From: Microbacterium sp. AB
Lineage (GTDB): Bacteria > Actinomycetota > Actinomycetes > Actinomycetales > Microbacteriaceae
Direction of reading: 5' to 3'
NCBI RefSeq assembly: GCF_032878875.1
Contig: NZ_CP118157.1
Coordinates: forward strand, 496,001 to 560,000
Length of the DNA: 64,000 bases
Shown here: positions 7,822-16,449 of the stretch, one piece after another
Layout: every line of letters begins with the position of its first letter
How positions within the stretch are numbered: position 1 is the first letter of the stretch
Translations under genes and position numbers: made by a program
Notes under the pieces: model-generated
Seen by the model: the letters and a program-made list of their open reading frames with translations, nothing else
The model's database searches: none
Told to the model about the DNA's origin: nothing

Positions 7822-9816
7822 TCAGACGCGCCGGCGTGCGCGGCGCGTGACGAGCAGCCCGGCCCCCGCGACGACGGCGATCGCGGCGACGGCCGCGACC
7901 GCCGCGGTCGAGCCGTCCGTCGGGACGAGGGGCTGCCTCTCCTCCGGCCCGGGCGGCTCCGTCTCGCGCGGGCCCGGCGTCGGGGCGTCCGTCGGCTCGG
8001 GGGAAGGCTCTCCCGTGGGCGTCGGCGTGGGCGTGGGCGTGGGCGCCTCGGCCGGCTCCGTCGTGAGCGTCCAGTTCTCGGTGAAGAAGTCCGCCGGGTC
8101 GATCACGCCGCGCTCCGAGGCCCAGTCGACGAGGAGCTGCCGGATCTCCAGCCTGTCGTCGTAGACGACAGGCGCCTCGGCGACGTGCGGGTAGTCCGAG
8201 CCGCCGCTCTGCCGGTAGTTGTTGACGGCCAGCACGAAGCACTCGTCGTCCCCGACGGGGGTCCCGTCGGGGTGGCGCAGGTCGCTCACGCGCTCGCCGA
8301 GGTCCTGCGAGACGTCGATCGTGTAGTCGAGGCCCGTGAGCACGTCGTACGCGTAGTCGGGGACGCCCTCGGGGGCATCGGGGTACACCGCGTTGGTCCC
8401 GTTCTCCGGGTCGAACTCCGCGCCCTCCGGCGTCTGCACGTAATACCTCGCCGAGTACTCCAGGTAGTCGTCGATCTCGCGGCCCGTCAGGACCACGCCG
8501 AGCAGGGTGTTCTCGTAGATGTAGAGCCCCGCCAGATCGCGGATCGTCACCTCTCCCTGCGGGAAGCGCGCCGTCCGCGAGAACGGCGAGGCCTGGGAGA
8601 CGACCGGCAGGCCGGCGTACTCCGTGCCCTCCAGCGCCGCGTCGACGGTGTCGGCCTGCACCTCGCCGATGAACTCGATGATGGGGGTGTCCTCGTAGCG
8701 CGAGGTCTCGGTGAGCAGCTCCTCCGTCGACGTCGCGACGGGGGTGTCGACGTAGGCGACCGTCGTGTCGTGCGCGTCGCGGACGGCGTCCGCGACCGCC
8801 GTCGACTCCGCCAGTCCGTCCGTCCCGTAGCGCGGGGTCACGGTCGGGGCCGCCTCGTCCGACCAGTCGACGCGGAAGCCGTCGCCGTCGGCGACGAGCG
8901 AGAGGTCGACCTGGCTCACGGAGCGCGCCCAGTAGTTCGGCTGGGTGATGAGCACGGGCTCGCCCGCGACGTTCTCGACGACCTCCTGCGGCTCGTCGTT
9001 GTGGCTGTGCCCGCCCACGACGACGTCGATGCCGGGCACCATGGTGGCGATGTTCCTCGCGGCGTCCTCGGTGAGCGCCGTGCGGTCGTAGTCCGCGTCG
9101 GGGGTGGTCCCCTTGCCCGTGTGCGCGAGCACGACGACGACGTCGGCCTGCTCCTCGACGACGGGCACCCACTCCTCGGCGGTCTCCACGACGTCGCGGA
9201 ACTCGAGCACGCCCTCGACGATGCCGCGATCCCACACGCGCACGCCGGGCGTGACGAGGCCGAGCACGCCGATCGTGACGCTCTCGCCGCCGATCTCCCG
9301 CTCGATGAGGGTGTAGGGCTCGTGATAGGGCTCTCCGGTGGCGGCGTCGACCACGTTCGCGCCGAGGAGCGGCGCGTCGAGGTCCTCCTCGTAGGCGGAG
9401 AGCAGGTCGAGCCCGTAGTTGTACTCGTGGTTGCCGACGACCTGCGCGTCGTACCCGATCGCGTCGAAGGCCGTCGCCATCGGGTGCTCGACCTCGTCCG
9501 CCAGAACGGATGGCGCGCCGTCCCCCATGCCGTAGTAGTACGTCAGCGGGGTCCCCTGGATGGCGTCGCCGTTGTCGAGCACGACGACCGACTCGGCGCC
9601 GCGCTCGGCGCGCACCTCGTCGATCGCGGTCGCCGTCCTCGTCAGGCCCAGCGCGTCGTCGGCCGGGAACGGGGCGTCCTGGAAGTAGTCCCAGTCGAGG
9701 ACGTGGCCGTGGACGTCCGTCGTCGCCATGAGGGTGAGCGGGATGCGCTCGGTCGTGTCGTCGGGGGGCGCGGATGCCGAGGCGGTCGCCGCCGGCAGGC
9801 CGTAGTCTGGCGCCAT
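7822..9816 (-). CDS. 5'-nucleotidase / 2',3'-cyclic phosphodiesterase family surface protein, apparently without signal peptide
   Basis: 664 residues from the ATG at 9816. A metallophosphoesterase domain carries TTDVHGH, DNGDAIQG, VGNHEYNYG and VGGHSHND. The 5'-nucleotidase C-terminal domain (VNNYRQSGGSDYP) follows. A proline/threonine spacer with a TPTPTPTPT run comes next, then a single membrane helix (about 637-656) and the charged tail TRRARRRV. This layout is that of an exported, wall- or membrane-anchored nucleotide hydrolase. The N-terminus is odd: only about 30 residues precede the catalytic domain. They include ATASASA, which resembles the cleavage end of a signal peptide, but no hydrophobic core lies ahead of it. 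The start codon overlaps the divergent oxidoreductase start. Another possible start is 9729. The signal peptide may have been lost. Confidence 0.82.
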   Translation of the reverse strand: MAPDYGLPAATASASAPPDDTTERIPLTLMATTDVHGHVLDWDYFQDAPFPADDALGLTRTATAIDEVRAERGAESVVVLDNGDAIQGTPLTYYYGMGDGAPSVLADEVEHPMATAFDAIGYDAQVVGNHEYNYGLDLLSAYEEDLDAPLLGANVVDAATGEPYHEPYTLIEREIGGESVTIGVLGLVTPGVRVWDRGIVEGVLEFRDVVETAEEWVPVVEEQADVVVVLAHTGKGTTPDADYDRTALTEDAARNIATMVPGIDVVVGGHSHNDEPQEVVENVAGEPVLITQPNYWARSVSQVDLSLVADGDGFRVDWSDEAAPTVTPRYGTDGLAESTAVADAVRDAHDTTVAYVDTPVATSTEELLTETSRYEDTPIIEFIGEVQADTVDAALEGTEYAGLPVVSQASPFSRTARFPQGEVTIRDLAGLYIYENTLLGVVLTGREIDDYLEYSARYYVQTPEGAEFDPENGTNAVYPDAPEGVPDYAYDVLTGLDYTIDVSQDLGERVSDLRHPDGTPVGDDECFVLAVNNYRQSGGSDYPHVAEAPVVYDDRLEIRQLLVDWASERGVIDPADFFTENWTLTTEPAEAPTPTPTPTPTGEPSPEPTDAPTPGPRETEPPGPEERQPLVPTDGSTAAVAAVAAIAVVAGAGLLVTRRARRRV
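9803..9808 (+). promoter_or_regulatory. Leaderless-type -10 box (TAGTCT)
   Basis: TAGTCT ends 6 bases before the ATG at 9815. It lies inside the 5' end of the oppositely oriented nucleotidase gene. Confidence 0.55.
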
Positions 9817-10804
9817 GCGATTCGGAACATTCGTCCCCCAGGGCTGGCGGTACGACCTCGTCGGCATCGAGCCGGCCGGCCAGTGGGGGACGATGCTGTC
9901 CCTCGCGCAGCGTGCGGACGCCGGTCCGTGGGAGTCGCTGTGGGTCTACGACCACTTCCACACGACGCCCGTGCCCTCTGAGGAGGCCACGCACGAGGCG
10001 TGGACGCTCATGGCGGCGTTCGCCGCGTCGACGAGCCGCATCCGCCTCGGGCAGATGTGCACGTGCATGGGCTACCGCAACCCCGCCTACCTCGCGAAGG
10101 TCGCCGCGACCGTCGACCACGTGTCCGGCGGACGCGTGGAGATGGGCATCGGCGGAGGCTGGTACGAGCACGAGTGGCGGGCGTACGGCTACGGGTTCCC
10201 GAAGATCGGCGACCGGCTCCGGATGCTCCGCGAGGGCGTGGAGATCATGAAGCAGGGATGGGAGACGGGGGAGGCGACCCTCGACGGCCGCTTCTTCCAG
10301 GTCGACGGCGCGATCGTTCAGCCGCGTCCGATCCAGCGCCCCGGCATCCCGTTCTGGATCTCGGGCGGCGGCGAGAAGGTCACGCTCAAGATCGCGGCGC
10401 AGTACGGCCAGTACACCAACTTCGCCGGCGACCCGGAGACCTTCGCGCACAAGAGCGCCGTGCTGCGCGAGCACACCGACGCGATCGGCCGCGACTTCTC
10501 GGAGATCGTGCGGTCGGCCAACTACAACACCGTGATCGGCGAGACCGAGGCCGAGGTGGCCGAGCGGATCGACGCGATCGAGGCGCGCCTCCGCCCGTTC
10601 CTGGGCGACGCGACCGACGGCGTCATCGGCGACTACCGCAGCGGGAGGGCCGTGGGCGTCGGCACGGTCGAGCAGGTGACCGAGCGCCTCGCCGCCCTCG
10701 GAGAGCAGGGCCTCGCCTACGCCATCCACTACTTCCCCGAGGCCGCGTACGACCTCTCGGGCGTCGAGCTCTTCGAGCAGAAGGTCATCCCCGCGCTCGG
10801 CTGA
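9815..10804 (+). CDS. LLM-class F420-dependent oxidoreductase
   Basis: 329 residues of the luciferase-like monooxygenase / F420-dependent reductase fold: start MRFGTFVPQGWRYD, then WVYDHFHT and TSRIRLGQMCTCMGYRNP, and later GIGGGWYEHEW and PFWISGGGEKVTLKIAA. It is presumably cytoplasmic and uses coenzyme F420 (or flavin) for hydride transfer; the substrate is unknown. The start is supported by a -10 hexamer 6 bases upstream and overlaps the divergent nucleotidase start codon. It is a single-gene unit followed after 6 bases by the convergent carboxylesterase. Confidence 0.88.
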   Translation: MRFGTFVPQGWRYDLVGIEPAGQWGTMLSLAQRADAGPWESLWVYDHFHTTPVPSEEATHEAWTLMAAFAASTSRIRLGQMCTCMGYRNPAYLAKVAATVDHVSGGRVEMGIGGGWYEHEWRAYGYGFPKIGDRLRMLREGVEIMKQGWETGEATLDGRFFQVDGAIVQPRPIQRPGIPFWISGGGEKVTLKIAAQYGQYTNFAGDPETFAHKSAVLREHTDAIGRDFSEIVRSANYNTVIGETEAEVAERIDAIEARLRPFLGDATDGVIGDYRSGRAVGVGTVEQVTERLAALGEQGLAYAIHYFPEAAYDLSGVELFEQKVIPALG

Positions 10805-10810
10805 GGGGCC

Positions 10811-12310
10811 TCACGCGAGCGGCACCGCGCCGTCGTAGCCCGTCGACGTCTCGCGCGCGGCCGGGGGCGGGTCGGTGAACACGCGCGAGGGGGTGGAGCC
10901 CTCCGACCACGCGCTCCAGTCGGCGGCCTGCGTGCGGACGAACGCCGCCGCGGCGCCGTGGACGGCGTCCGCCAGCTGCTGAGGGGGCTCGTCGCCCGTC
11001 ATCCGGTCGACGTCCTCCGCGTCGAGCACGTCGAAGAAGAACGGCACGTCGAGGCAGTGGAGCGACCATCCGCGCACGGGCGAGACCCACTCGAAGCGGT
11101 ACGCCCAGGTCGTCGCCGCCGCGTGCGCGCGTGTCCTCGCGCGTGCGATGCGCACGACGTGGCGCCGGAAGAGGGCGTCGGTGACGAAACGGCCGAGCAG
11201 CGCATGCGTGCCCTTCGCGCGACGGAGCCCGGCGTTCGCCTTCAGGTACGCGCGGCGGCGGGCGCGGGGGAGCCCGAGGACCGCGAGGACGGGAGCGGCG
11301 GGCAGCCAGCGCAGCCACCGGCGGTAGTCGTCGACGATCATGGAGAACTCGTCGTCGGTGGTCCCCAGCACGAGCGGCTTGTCCGAGCCGACGCCCGAGG
11401 CGATGGCGCGGATGGTCGGCTGCGCGATGAGGTCGTCGTCGATCGCCGGGCCGAGCTGGAGGCCGTCGGCGAGAACGGCCTGCGCACCGCGGAGGTCGCG
11501 CATCGCGATGTGGTCCTGCGCGGCGACGCGGACCTGCCTCTCGGTGAGCTCGCGCCATCCGGCGACCGTCGGCTCGACGCCCGCCTCCCGCGCGATCCGG
11601 CGGCCGAAGGACTCCGCCGCGGCGGGCGTGATGACGCCGATGGTCGCGGACATCGCCCAGGCCGCCGTGAACAGATGCTGTGCCGCGGGGATCCCGAGCA
11701 GCGTGAGCACGGCGCCTCCGCCCGCGGACTGCCCGGCGATCGTGACGCGATCGGGATCGCCGCCGAAAGCGCGGACGTTCGCCTGCACCCATTCGAGGGC
11801 GGCGATCCAGTCCCGGACCCCGCGGTTGCTCGGGGCGTCGGAGATCCAGCCGAACCCGTCGAAGCCGAGGCGGTACGACAGCGTCACGACGACGACGCCG
11901 TCGCGGGCGAACGCCCGACCGTCGTACCAGGGGCTCGCGATCGATCCCGAGACGTATGAGCCGCCATGGATGTAGACGAGGACGGGGAGGGCCGCGTCCG
12001 CGGAGGGCCGGGGCGTGAAGACGTTGACGTTGAGCGTCGACCGCCCGGGCACGGACGGCTCCGGGATCATCGTGACCCCTGTGATGCCCCGCTGCGGCGT
12101 CGCCCCGTGGTGGGTCGCGTCGCGGACGCCGTCCCACGGCTCATGCGGCTGCGGCGCCTGGAAGCGGAGCGGCCCGACGGGCGGCTGGGCGTAGGGGATG
12201 CCGAGGAAGGTCGCGCAGCCCCTCCGCCAGAATCCGCGCACGCGGCCCGCCGCCGTCGCGACGATGGGATGCTCGAGCGGCGGCGGGACCGAGGAGTCGT
12301 GCGCAGTCAC
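10811..12310 (-). CDS. Carboxylesterase type B (para-nitrobenzyl esterase-like)
   Basis: 499 residues. The type-B carboxylesterase signature is complete: LPVLVYIHGGSYVSGS (oxyanion hole) and AGQSAGGGAVLTLL with the nucleophilic Ser, preceded by FGGDPDRVTI. The N-terminal FLGIPYAQPPVGPLRFQAP is also typical. No signal peptide, so it is an intracellular esterase of broad specificity. The start is GTG at 12308-12310, with a GATACT hexamer 6 bases ahead that could serve as a leaderless -10 box. It lies 28 bases downstream of the poxB stop on the same strand. Confidence 0.9.
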   Translation of the reverse strand: MTAHDSSVPPPLEHPIVATAAGRVRGFWRRGCATFLGIPYAQPPVGPLRFQAPQPHEPWDGVRDATHHGATPQRGITGVTMIPEPSVPGRSTLNVNVFTPRPSADAALPVLVYIHGGSYVSGSIASPWYDGRAFARDGVVVVTLSYRLGFDGFGWISDAPSNRGVRDWIAALEWVQANVRAFGGDPDRVTIAGQSAGGGAVLTLLGIPAAQHLFTAAWAMSATIGVITPAAAESFGRRIAREAGVEPTVAGWRELTERQVRVAAQDHIAMRDLRGAQAVLADGLQLGPAIDDDLIAQPTIRAIASGVGSDKPLVLGTTDDEFSMIVDDYRRWLRWLPAAPVLAVLGLPRARRRAYLKANAGLRRAKGTHALLGRFVTDALFRRHVVRIARARTRAHAAATTWAYRFEWVSPVRGWSLHCLDVPFFFDVLDAEDVDRMTGDEPPQQLADAVHGAAAAFVRTQAADWSAWSEGSTPSRVFTDPPPAARETSTGYDGAVPLA

Positions 12311-12338
12311 CCTCTCAGTATCGCGTCGACTCGGCCGA

Positions 12339-14063
12339 TCAGAGCAGCTGGCGCCAGTTCGCCTTCGCGAGGTCGAGCAGCTCGTCGCCCCGGCCCGACA
12401 TGACTGTGCGGATCGCGTAGAGCGCGAAGCCCTTGACCTGCTCCGCCGTCACGGCGGGCGGCATGGACAGCTCCTGCCGTTCGGAGACGACGTCGAGCAG
12501 CGCCGGCCCGTCGTGCGCGAGCAGCTCCGCCACCGCGCCGGGCAGGTCCTTCGACCGCTCCACCCGGATGCCCCTGATGCCGAGCGCGTTCGCGACGTCC
12601 GCGAAGTTCGGGTTCGTCAGCTCCGTGCCGTAGGTCACGAAGCCGGCCGCCTTCATCTCGAGCTCGACGAAGTTGAGCGACGAGTTGTTGACGACGACGG
12701 TCTTCACGGGGAGGCCGTTCTGGGTGAGGGTGATGAGCTCGCCGAGCATCATCGCGAGCCCCCCGTCCCCCGCGAGCGCGACGACCTGGCGATCGGGGTG
12801 CGCGACCTGCGCTCCGATGCCGTGGAGCAGGGCGTTCGCCATGGACCCGTGGCTGAACGACCCGATGAGCCGGCGCCGGCCGTTCATCGTGAGGTACCGG
12901 GAGGCCCACACCGTCGGCGAGCCGACGTCGGCGGTGAACACGGCGTCCTCGGAGGCCGTCTCGTCGAGGACGCGTGCGAGGTACTGCGGGTGGATCGGCT
13001 GCGAGCCGCGGCGCGGCACGGCGAGCTCGTCGAGCTTCCTCCGGGTCTTGACGTAGTGGTCCCGCGCGTCGTCGAGGTGCGTGCGGTCGCGGCCGTCGGC
13101 GAGGCGGGCCAGGAGCGCGGGTGCGGTCGCCTTCACATCGCCGACGAGCCCGAGGTCGAGCGGATGACGCCTGCCGAGCTGGGATCCGCGGATGTCGACC
13201 TGGATGGTCGTGGCGTGCTCGGGATAGAACTGCGGGTACGGGAAGTCGGTGCCGAGCATGAGCAGGGCGTCGGCGCCCTCCATCGCGCGGTAGCCCGAGG
13301 CGAAGCCGAGCAGCCCCGTCATGCCGACGTCGAAGGGGTTGTCGTACTCGATGAACTCCTTGCCGCGCAGCGCGTGCACGACGGGCGCCGCGAGCCGGTC
13401 GGCGAGGGCGACGACCTCGTCGTGCGCGCCCTCGACGCCCGCCCCGGCGAGGATCGTGACCCTCTTCGCGGCGTCCAGCAGCGCCGCGGCGCGATCGAGC
13501 TCGGCGTCGCTCGGCACGATGACGGGTCGCGCGCGCTCGATGACGGTGACGCGGTCCGACACCGTCTCGGCGAGCGCGACGTCTCCGGGGATCACGACGA
13601 CGGCGACGCCGCGCTCCTCGATCGCTGCGCGCATCGCGATCTCGAGCACGCGCGGCATCTGGACCGGGTCGGCGACGTACTCGACGTAGACGCTGCACTC
13701 GCGGAAGAGCTCCTGGGGGTGCGTCTCCTGGAAGTAGTTGCTGCCGATCTCGGAGGTCGGGATGTGCGCCGCGATCGCGAGCACGGGGACGCGCGAGCGA
13801 TGGGCGTCGAAGAGGCCGTTGATGAGGTGGAGGTTCCCCGGGCCGCAGGATCCCGCGACGACCGCGAGCTCCCCCGTCGTCGCCGCGTCGGCCGCGGCGG
13901 CGAACGCGGCGGACTCCTCGTGGCGCACGTGGACCCAGCGGATCGACCCGTCCTTGCGGAGGGCGTCGGTGAAGCCGTTGAGCGAGTCGCCGGGGAGCCC
14001 GTACACCCGCTCGATCCGGTTCGCCTTCAGTGTGGCGACGATGTTCTCTGCGACGTTGGTCAT
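12339..14063 (-). CDS. poxB: Pyruvate dehydrogenase/oxidase, thiamine-pyrophosphate dependent (PoxB type)
   Basis: 574 residues in three domains: TPP-binding PYR (about 1-170, with RHEESAAFAAAADA, whose Glu activates TPP), a central FAD-type domain (190-330), and the TPP-binding PP domain with ALAGDGGLAMML near 430. It oxidatively decarboxylates pyruvate to acetate and CO2, passing electrons to quinone, at the membrane face. The C-terminus (VKGFALYAIRTVMSGRGDELLDLAKANWRQLL) is an amphipathic stretch like the membrane-binding tail of PoxB. Related TPP enzymes such as acetolactate synthase are less likely given the VYGLPGDSLNG start. Confidence 0.9.
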   Translation of the reverse strand: MTNVAENIVATLKANRIERVYGLPGDSLNGFTDALRKDGSIRWVHVRHEESAAFAAAADAATTGELAVVAGSCGPGNLHLINGLFDAHRSRVPVLAIAAHIPTSEIGSNYFQETHPQELFRECSVYVEYVADPVQMPRVLEIAMRAAIEERGVAVVVIPGDVALAETVSDRVTVIERARPVIVPSDAELDRAAALLDAAKRVTILAGAGVEGAHDEVVALADRLAAPVVHALRGKEFIEYDNPFDVGMTGLLGFASGYRAMEGADALLMLGTDFPYPQFYPEHATTIQVDIRGSQLGRRHPLDLGLVGDVKATAPALLARLADGRDRTHLDDARDHYVKTRRKLDELAVPRRGSQPIHPQYLARVLDETASEDAVFTADVGSPTVWASRYLTMNGRRRLIGSFSHGSMANALLHGIGAQVAHPDRQVVALAGDGGLAMMLGELITLTQNGLPVKTVVVNNSSLNFVELEMKAAGFVTYGTELTNPNFADVANALGIRGIRVERSKDLPGAVAELLAHDGPALLDVVSERQELSMPPAVTAEQVKGFALYAIRTVMSGRGDELLDLAKANWRQLL

Positions 14064-14162
14064 GGGGTCGTGCCTCCGCTCGTGTCGTGCATCCGGTGCC
14101 TGCGACGTTACGCCTCGCGCGGACGCCGGAGGACGGCTTGCGGGAATGTCCGAGGGGCGTCA

Positions 14163-14181
14163 TACCCTGTCTGCGACAGAC
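14163..14181 (+). promoter_or_regulatory. Candidate promoter with palindromic operator at the start site
   Basis: A -10-like TACCCT (14163-14168) is followed directly by the 13-base palindrome GTCTGCGACAGAC (14169-14181) and the ribosome binding site of the MFS gene. A repressor bound there would cover the transcription start. The MarR gene at 15545 is a possible partner (inference). Confidence 0.4.
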
Positions 14182-14190
14182 GGAGGAGAC

Positions 14191-15588
14191 ATGCCCGACA
14201 CGCAGACGCATCCCGGCGACGGCGATCCCGCGCCTCCCGAGAACGGCATGCGGAGCTTCGTGCACGTGCTCGTGAACACGGCGTTCGCGAACATCACGAC
14301 GAGCTTCCTCTGGTTCGCGTTCACGTTCTGGATCTACCTCGAGACCCGCAACGTCATCGCGACGGGCGTCATCGGCGGCGCCTACATGCTCTTCATCGCG
14401 CTGTTCAGCATGATGTTCGGCACCCTCGTCGACCGTTTCCGCAAGAAGGCCGTCATGGCGTGGGCGACGCTCATCGCGTTCGGCGTGTTCTGCCTCGACG
14501 CGGTCTTCTTCTTCGTCGTGGGGGAGGAGGCGATCGCCGACCTCACCCGGCCGTGGTTCTGGATCTTCGCCGTCGTCATGCTCGCCGGGGCCGTCGTCGA
14601 GCAGCTGCGCAACATCGCGCTGTCGACCACCGTCACGCTGCTCGTGCCGGTCGAGAGGCACGCCAACGCCAACGGCATGGTCGGCACCGTGCAGGGGCTC
14701 GCGTTCCTCGTGACGAGCGTGTTCAGCGGCCTCGCCGTCGGCCGGCTCGGCATGGGCCCGACCATCCTCATCGCGCTCGTGCTCCTGGCCCTGTCGCTCG
14801 TCCACCTGCTTGCGATCGCCATCCCCGAACGGGACATCGTGCACGCCGAGGGGCAGACGCGGTGGGTCGACGTCGCCGGCGGCTTCCGGGCCGTCCTCGC
14901 CGTGCCCGGCCTCCTGACGCTCGTGCTCTTCACGACGCTGAACAACCTCGTCGGAGGCGTCTACATGGCGCTCATGGACCCCTACGGCCTCGAGCTGTTC
15001 TCGGTGGAGATGTGGGGCGTCTGGCTCGCGGTCGGCTCGACGGGGTTCATCGTCGGCGGAGTCGTCATCGCGAGGTTCGGCCTGGGCAGGAACCCCATCC
15101 GGACGATGCTGCTCGTCGCGGCGCTCATCGGCGTCGTCGGCGCGGTGTTCACCATCCGGGAATGGGCCTGGCTCTACGTGCTGGGCTTCTGGGTCTACAT
15201 GGCCTTCGTCCCCGCCGTCGAGGCGGCCGAGCAGACGGTCGTCCAGCGGGTGACGCCGTACGAGAAGCAGGGGCGCGTCTTCGGCTTCGCGATGACGTTC
15301 GAGGCGGCGTCGGGGCCCGTGACGTCGTTCCTCATCGCGCCGATCGCCGAGCTCTGGGTCATCCCCTACATGCGCACGGACGCAGGACGGCAGCGGTGGG
15401 CGTGGCTGCTCGGCGAGGGAGACGCCCGCGGGATCGCGCTCGTCTTCCTCTGCGCGGGGGGCGTCGCGGTGCTGCTCGCCTTCTCGGGGTTCCTGCTGCC
15501 CGCGTACCGTCTGCTGTCGAAGCAGTTCGCGGAGGACCCGCCCGTCAGGCCTCGTCGACGTCGACGCCGGCGCGCAGCTTCTCGGTGA
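14191..15588 (+). CDS. MFS transporter
   Basis: 465 residues, about 12 membrane segments, with the segment 2-3 loop GTLVDRFRKKAVMAW matching the MFS motif. The ATG at 14191 has a strong ribosome binding site (GGAGGAG, 14182-14188); upstream frame extensions were rejected for this reason. The C-terminal tail is strongly basic (RPRRRRRRRAASR). The 3' end overlaps the convergent MarR gene by 44 bases. Efflux of an unknown compound is the likely role; the substrate is not predictable. Confidence 0.88.
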   Translation: MPDTQTHPGDGDPAPPENGMRSFVHVLVNTAFANITTSFLWFAFTFWIYLETRNVIATGVIGGAYMLFIALFSMMFGTLVDRFRKKAVMAWATLIAFGVFCLDAVFFFVVGEEAIADLTRPWFWIFAVVMLAGAVVEQLRNIALSTTVTLLVPVERHANANGMVGTVQGLAFLVTSVFSGLAVGRLGMGPTILIALVLLALSLVHLLAIAIPERDIVHAEGQTRWVDVAGGFRAVLAVPGLLTLVLFTTLNNLVGGVYMALMDPYGLELFSVEMWGVWLAVGSTGFIVGGVVIARFGLGRNPIRTMLLVAALIGVVGAVFTIREWAWLYVLGFWVYMAFVPAVEAAEQTVVQRVTPYEKQGRVFGFAMTFEAASGPVTSFLIAPIAELWVIPYMRTDAGRQRWAWLLGEGDARGIALVFLCAGGVAVLLAFSGFLLPAYRLLSKQFAEDPPVRPRRRRRRRAASR

Positions 15589-15991
15589 GGGCCCGGAGCG
15601 CGAGCAGCTCGTCGTCGTCGAGGCGCGACATCTGCTCCGCGATGCGCTTGCCGTGGGCGGCTCCGATCGCGCGGAAGGCGCGGACGCCCAGGTCCGTCGC
15701 CGTGACGAGGGCGCCGCGGCCGTCGTCGGGGTCGTTGCACTTCGTCACGAGGCCTCGTCCGACCATCCTGTCGACGAGCCGCGAGACGCTCGGCTGGCTG
15801 ATGAGCATGTTCGCGGTGACGTCGCGGAGGCGCGCCGTCATGGCCGGCGAACGGGTCACGGTGAGGAGCACGTCGTACTCGGCCTGCGACAGATCGGTTC
15901 CGACGAAGTCGTTCGAGAGCACCTCGAACACTTCGTGCTGAGCGCGGAAAAGGCTCTCCCACGCCTCGATTGCGAGTCTTCGGTCAGCCAT
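15545..15991 (-). CDS. MarR family transcriptional regulator
   Basis: 148 residues with a winged helix at about 45-115 (LTVTRSPAMTARLRDVTANMLISQPSVSRLVDRMVGRGL, wing KCNDPDDGRGALVTAT). The 3' end overlaps the convergent MFS gene, so the two are probably functionally linked, with antisense overlap of their transcripts. TACCCT ends 7 bases before the ATG, consistent with a leaderless mRNA. Confidence 0.92.
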   Translation of the reverse strand: MADRRLAIEAWESLFRAQHEVFEVLSNDFVGTDLSQAEYDVLLTVTRSPAMTARLRDVTANMLISQPSVSRLVDRMVGRGLVTKCNDPDDGRGALVTATDLGVRAFRAIGAAHGKRIAEQMSRLDDDELLALRALTEKLRAGVDVDEA

Positions 15992-15998
15992 GGATCTC

Positions 15999-16004
15999 AG
16001 GGTA
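15999..16004 (-). promoter_or_regulatory. Leaderless-type -10 box for marR (TACCCT)
   Basis: On the minus strand TACCCT is separated by 7 bases from the ATG at 15991, with no ribosome binding site in between. Confidence 0.45.
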
Positions 16005-16437
16005 GCGGTCTATGCGCGCTCATAGGCCTGGTCCGCGAATGCTCCGGCGGCCGTCTGCGGCGTCTCGGCCTCGCCGACGGAGACGGGGCGCAAGTAAGGG
16101 CCGGACGGAGAGGAAGCCGCCCGGCCCTTGTCCCTTGCACCAAGAGTGTCCTGCAATCACATGTCGGCAGCTGCCACAGCAAAACAACTGCCTGACGTGG
16201 ACTCTATAACGGCCCGGTAACGAGCGGCAACCCATGTCGTTATGTTTCTGTGACTTCATCTCGGGCTCATAACGGACGCTCAGGATGGGTGCTCGTCGTC
16301 GGGTCGGGGTGGGTCGCCCGATGCGAGAGCCGAGCCCTCGTGCTCCCGCGGTGCGCCGCACCGGGCGGCTTCCCCCGGAGACAAGAACAGGCGATCTTTC
16401 CGCGCCGTCGGCGTCGTGGGCTGCGCGACCGGGGGAA
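16005..16437. other. 433-base stretch without a convincing gene, holding a hairpin and TAACG repeats
   Basis: No supported coding frame. It contains a hairpin with perfect 9-base arms (AAGGGCCGG at 16096-16104, CCGGCCCTT at 16121-16129, loop 16). A relatively AT-rich section follows from about 16135 to 16275. In that section TAACG occurs at 16207-16211 and 16218-16222 (direct, 11-base period), inverted as CGTTA at 16238-16242, and again at 16270-16274. Regularly spaced repeats like this suggest a regulator binding region or the remains of a lost gene's promoter. Confidence 0.5.
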
Positions 16438-16443
16438 TAGCGT
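16438..16443 (+). promoter_or_regulatory. Leaderless-type -10 box (TAGCGT)
   Basis: TAGCGT ends 6 bases before the ATG at 16450. Confidence 0.5.
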
Positions 16444-16449
16444 TCTGCC

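Noticed and set aside
8017..8046. Short tandem GTGGGC-type repeat as a satellite or CRISPR-like element
   Set aside because: It encodes the Thr-Pro spacer of the nucleotidase and has no spacer-repeat structure.
7709..10729. 1,006-residue minus-strand frame overlapping the nucleotidase and LLM genes
   Set aside because: It is a shadow frame produced by the scarcity of stop codons in GC-rich DNA. Its composition is Arg/Gly/Ala-rich with no motifs, and the alternative frames carry complete, motif-rich enzymes.
12198..15941. 1,247-residue plus-strand frame
   Set aside because: Antisense to poxB and out of frame with the MFS gene; it has no recognisable domain and an extreme Arg/Asp composition.
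16010..16155. 48-codon minus-strand frame ending QAYERA in the gene-free gap
   Set aside because: It has no credible start codon or ribosome binding site and matches nothing known. It could be the tail of a decayed gene but cannot be supported.
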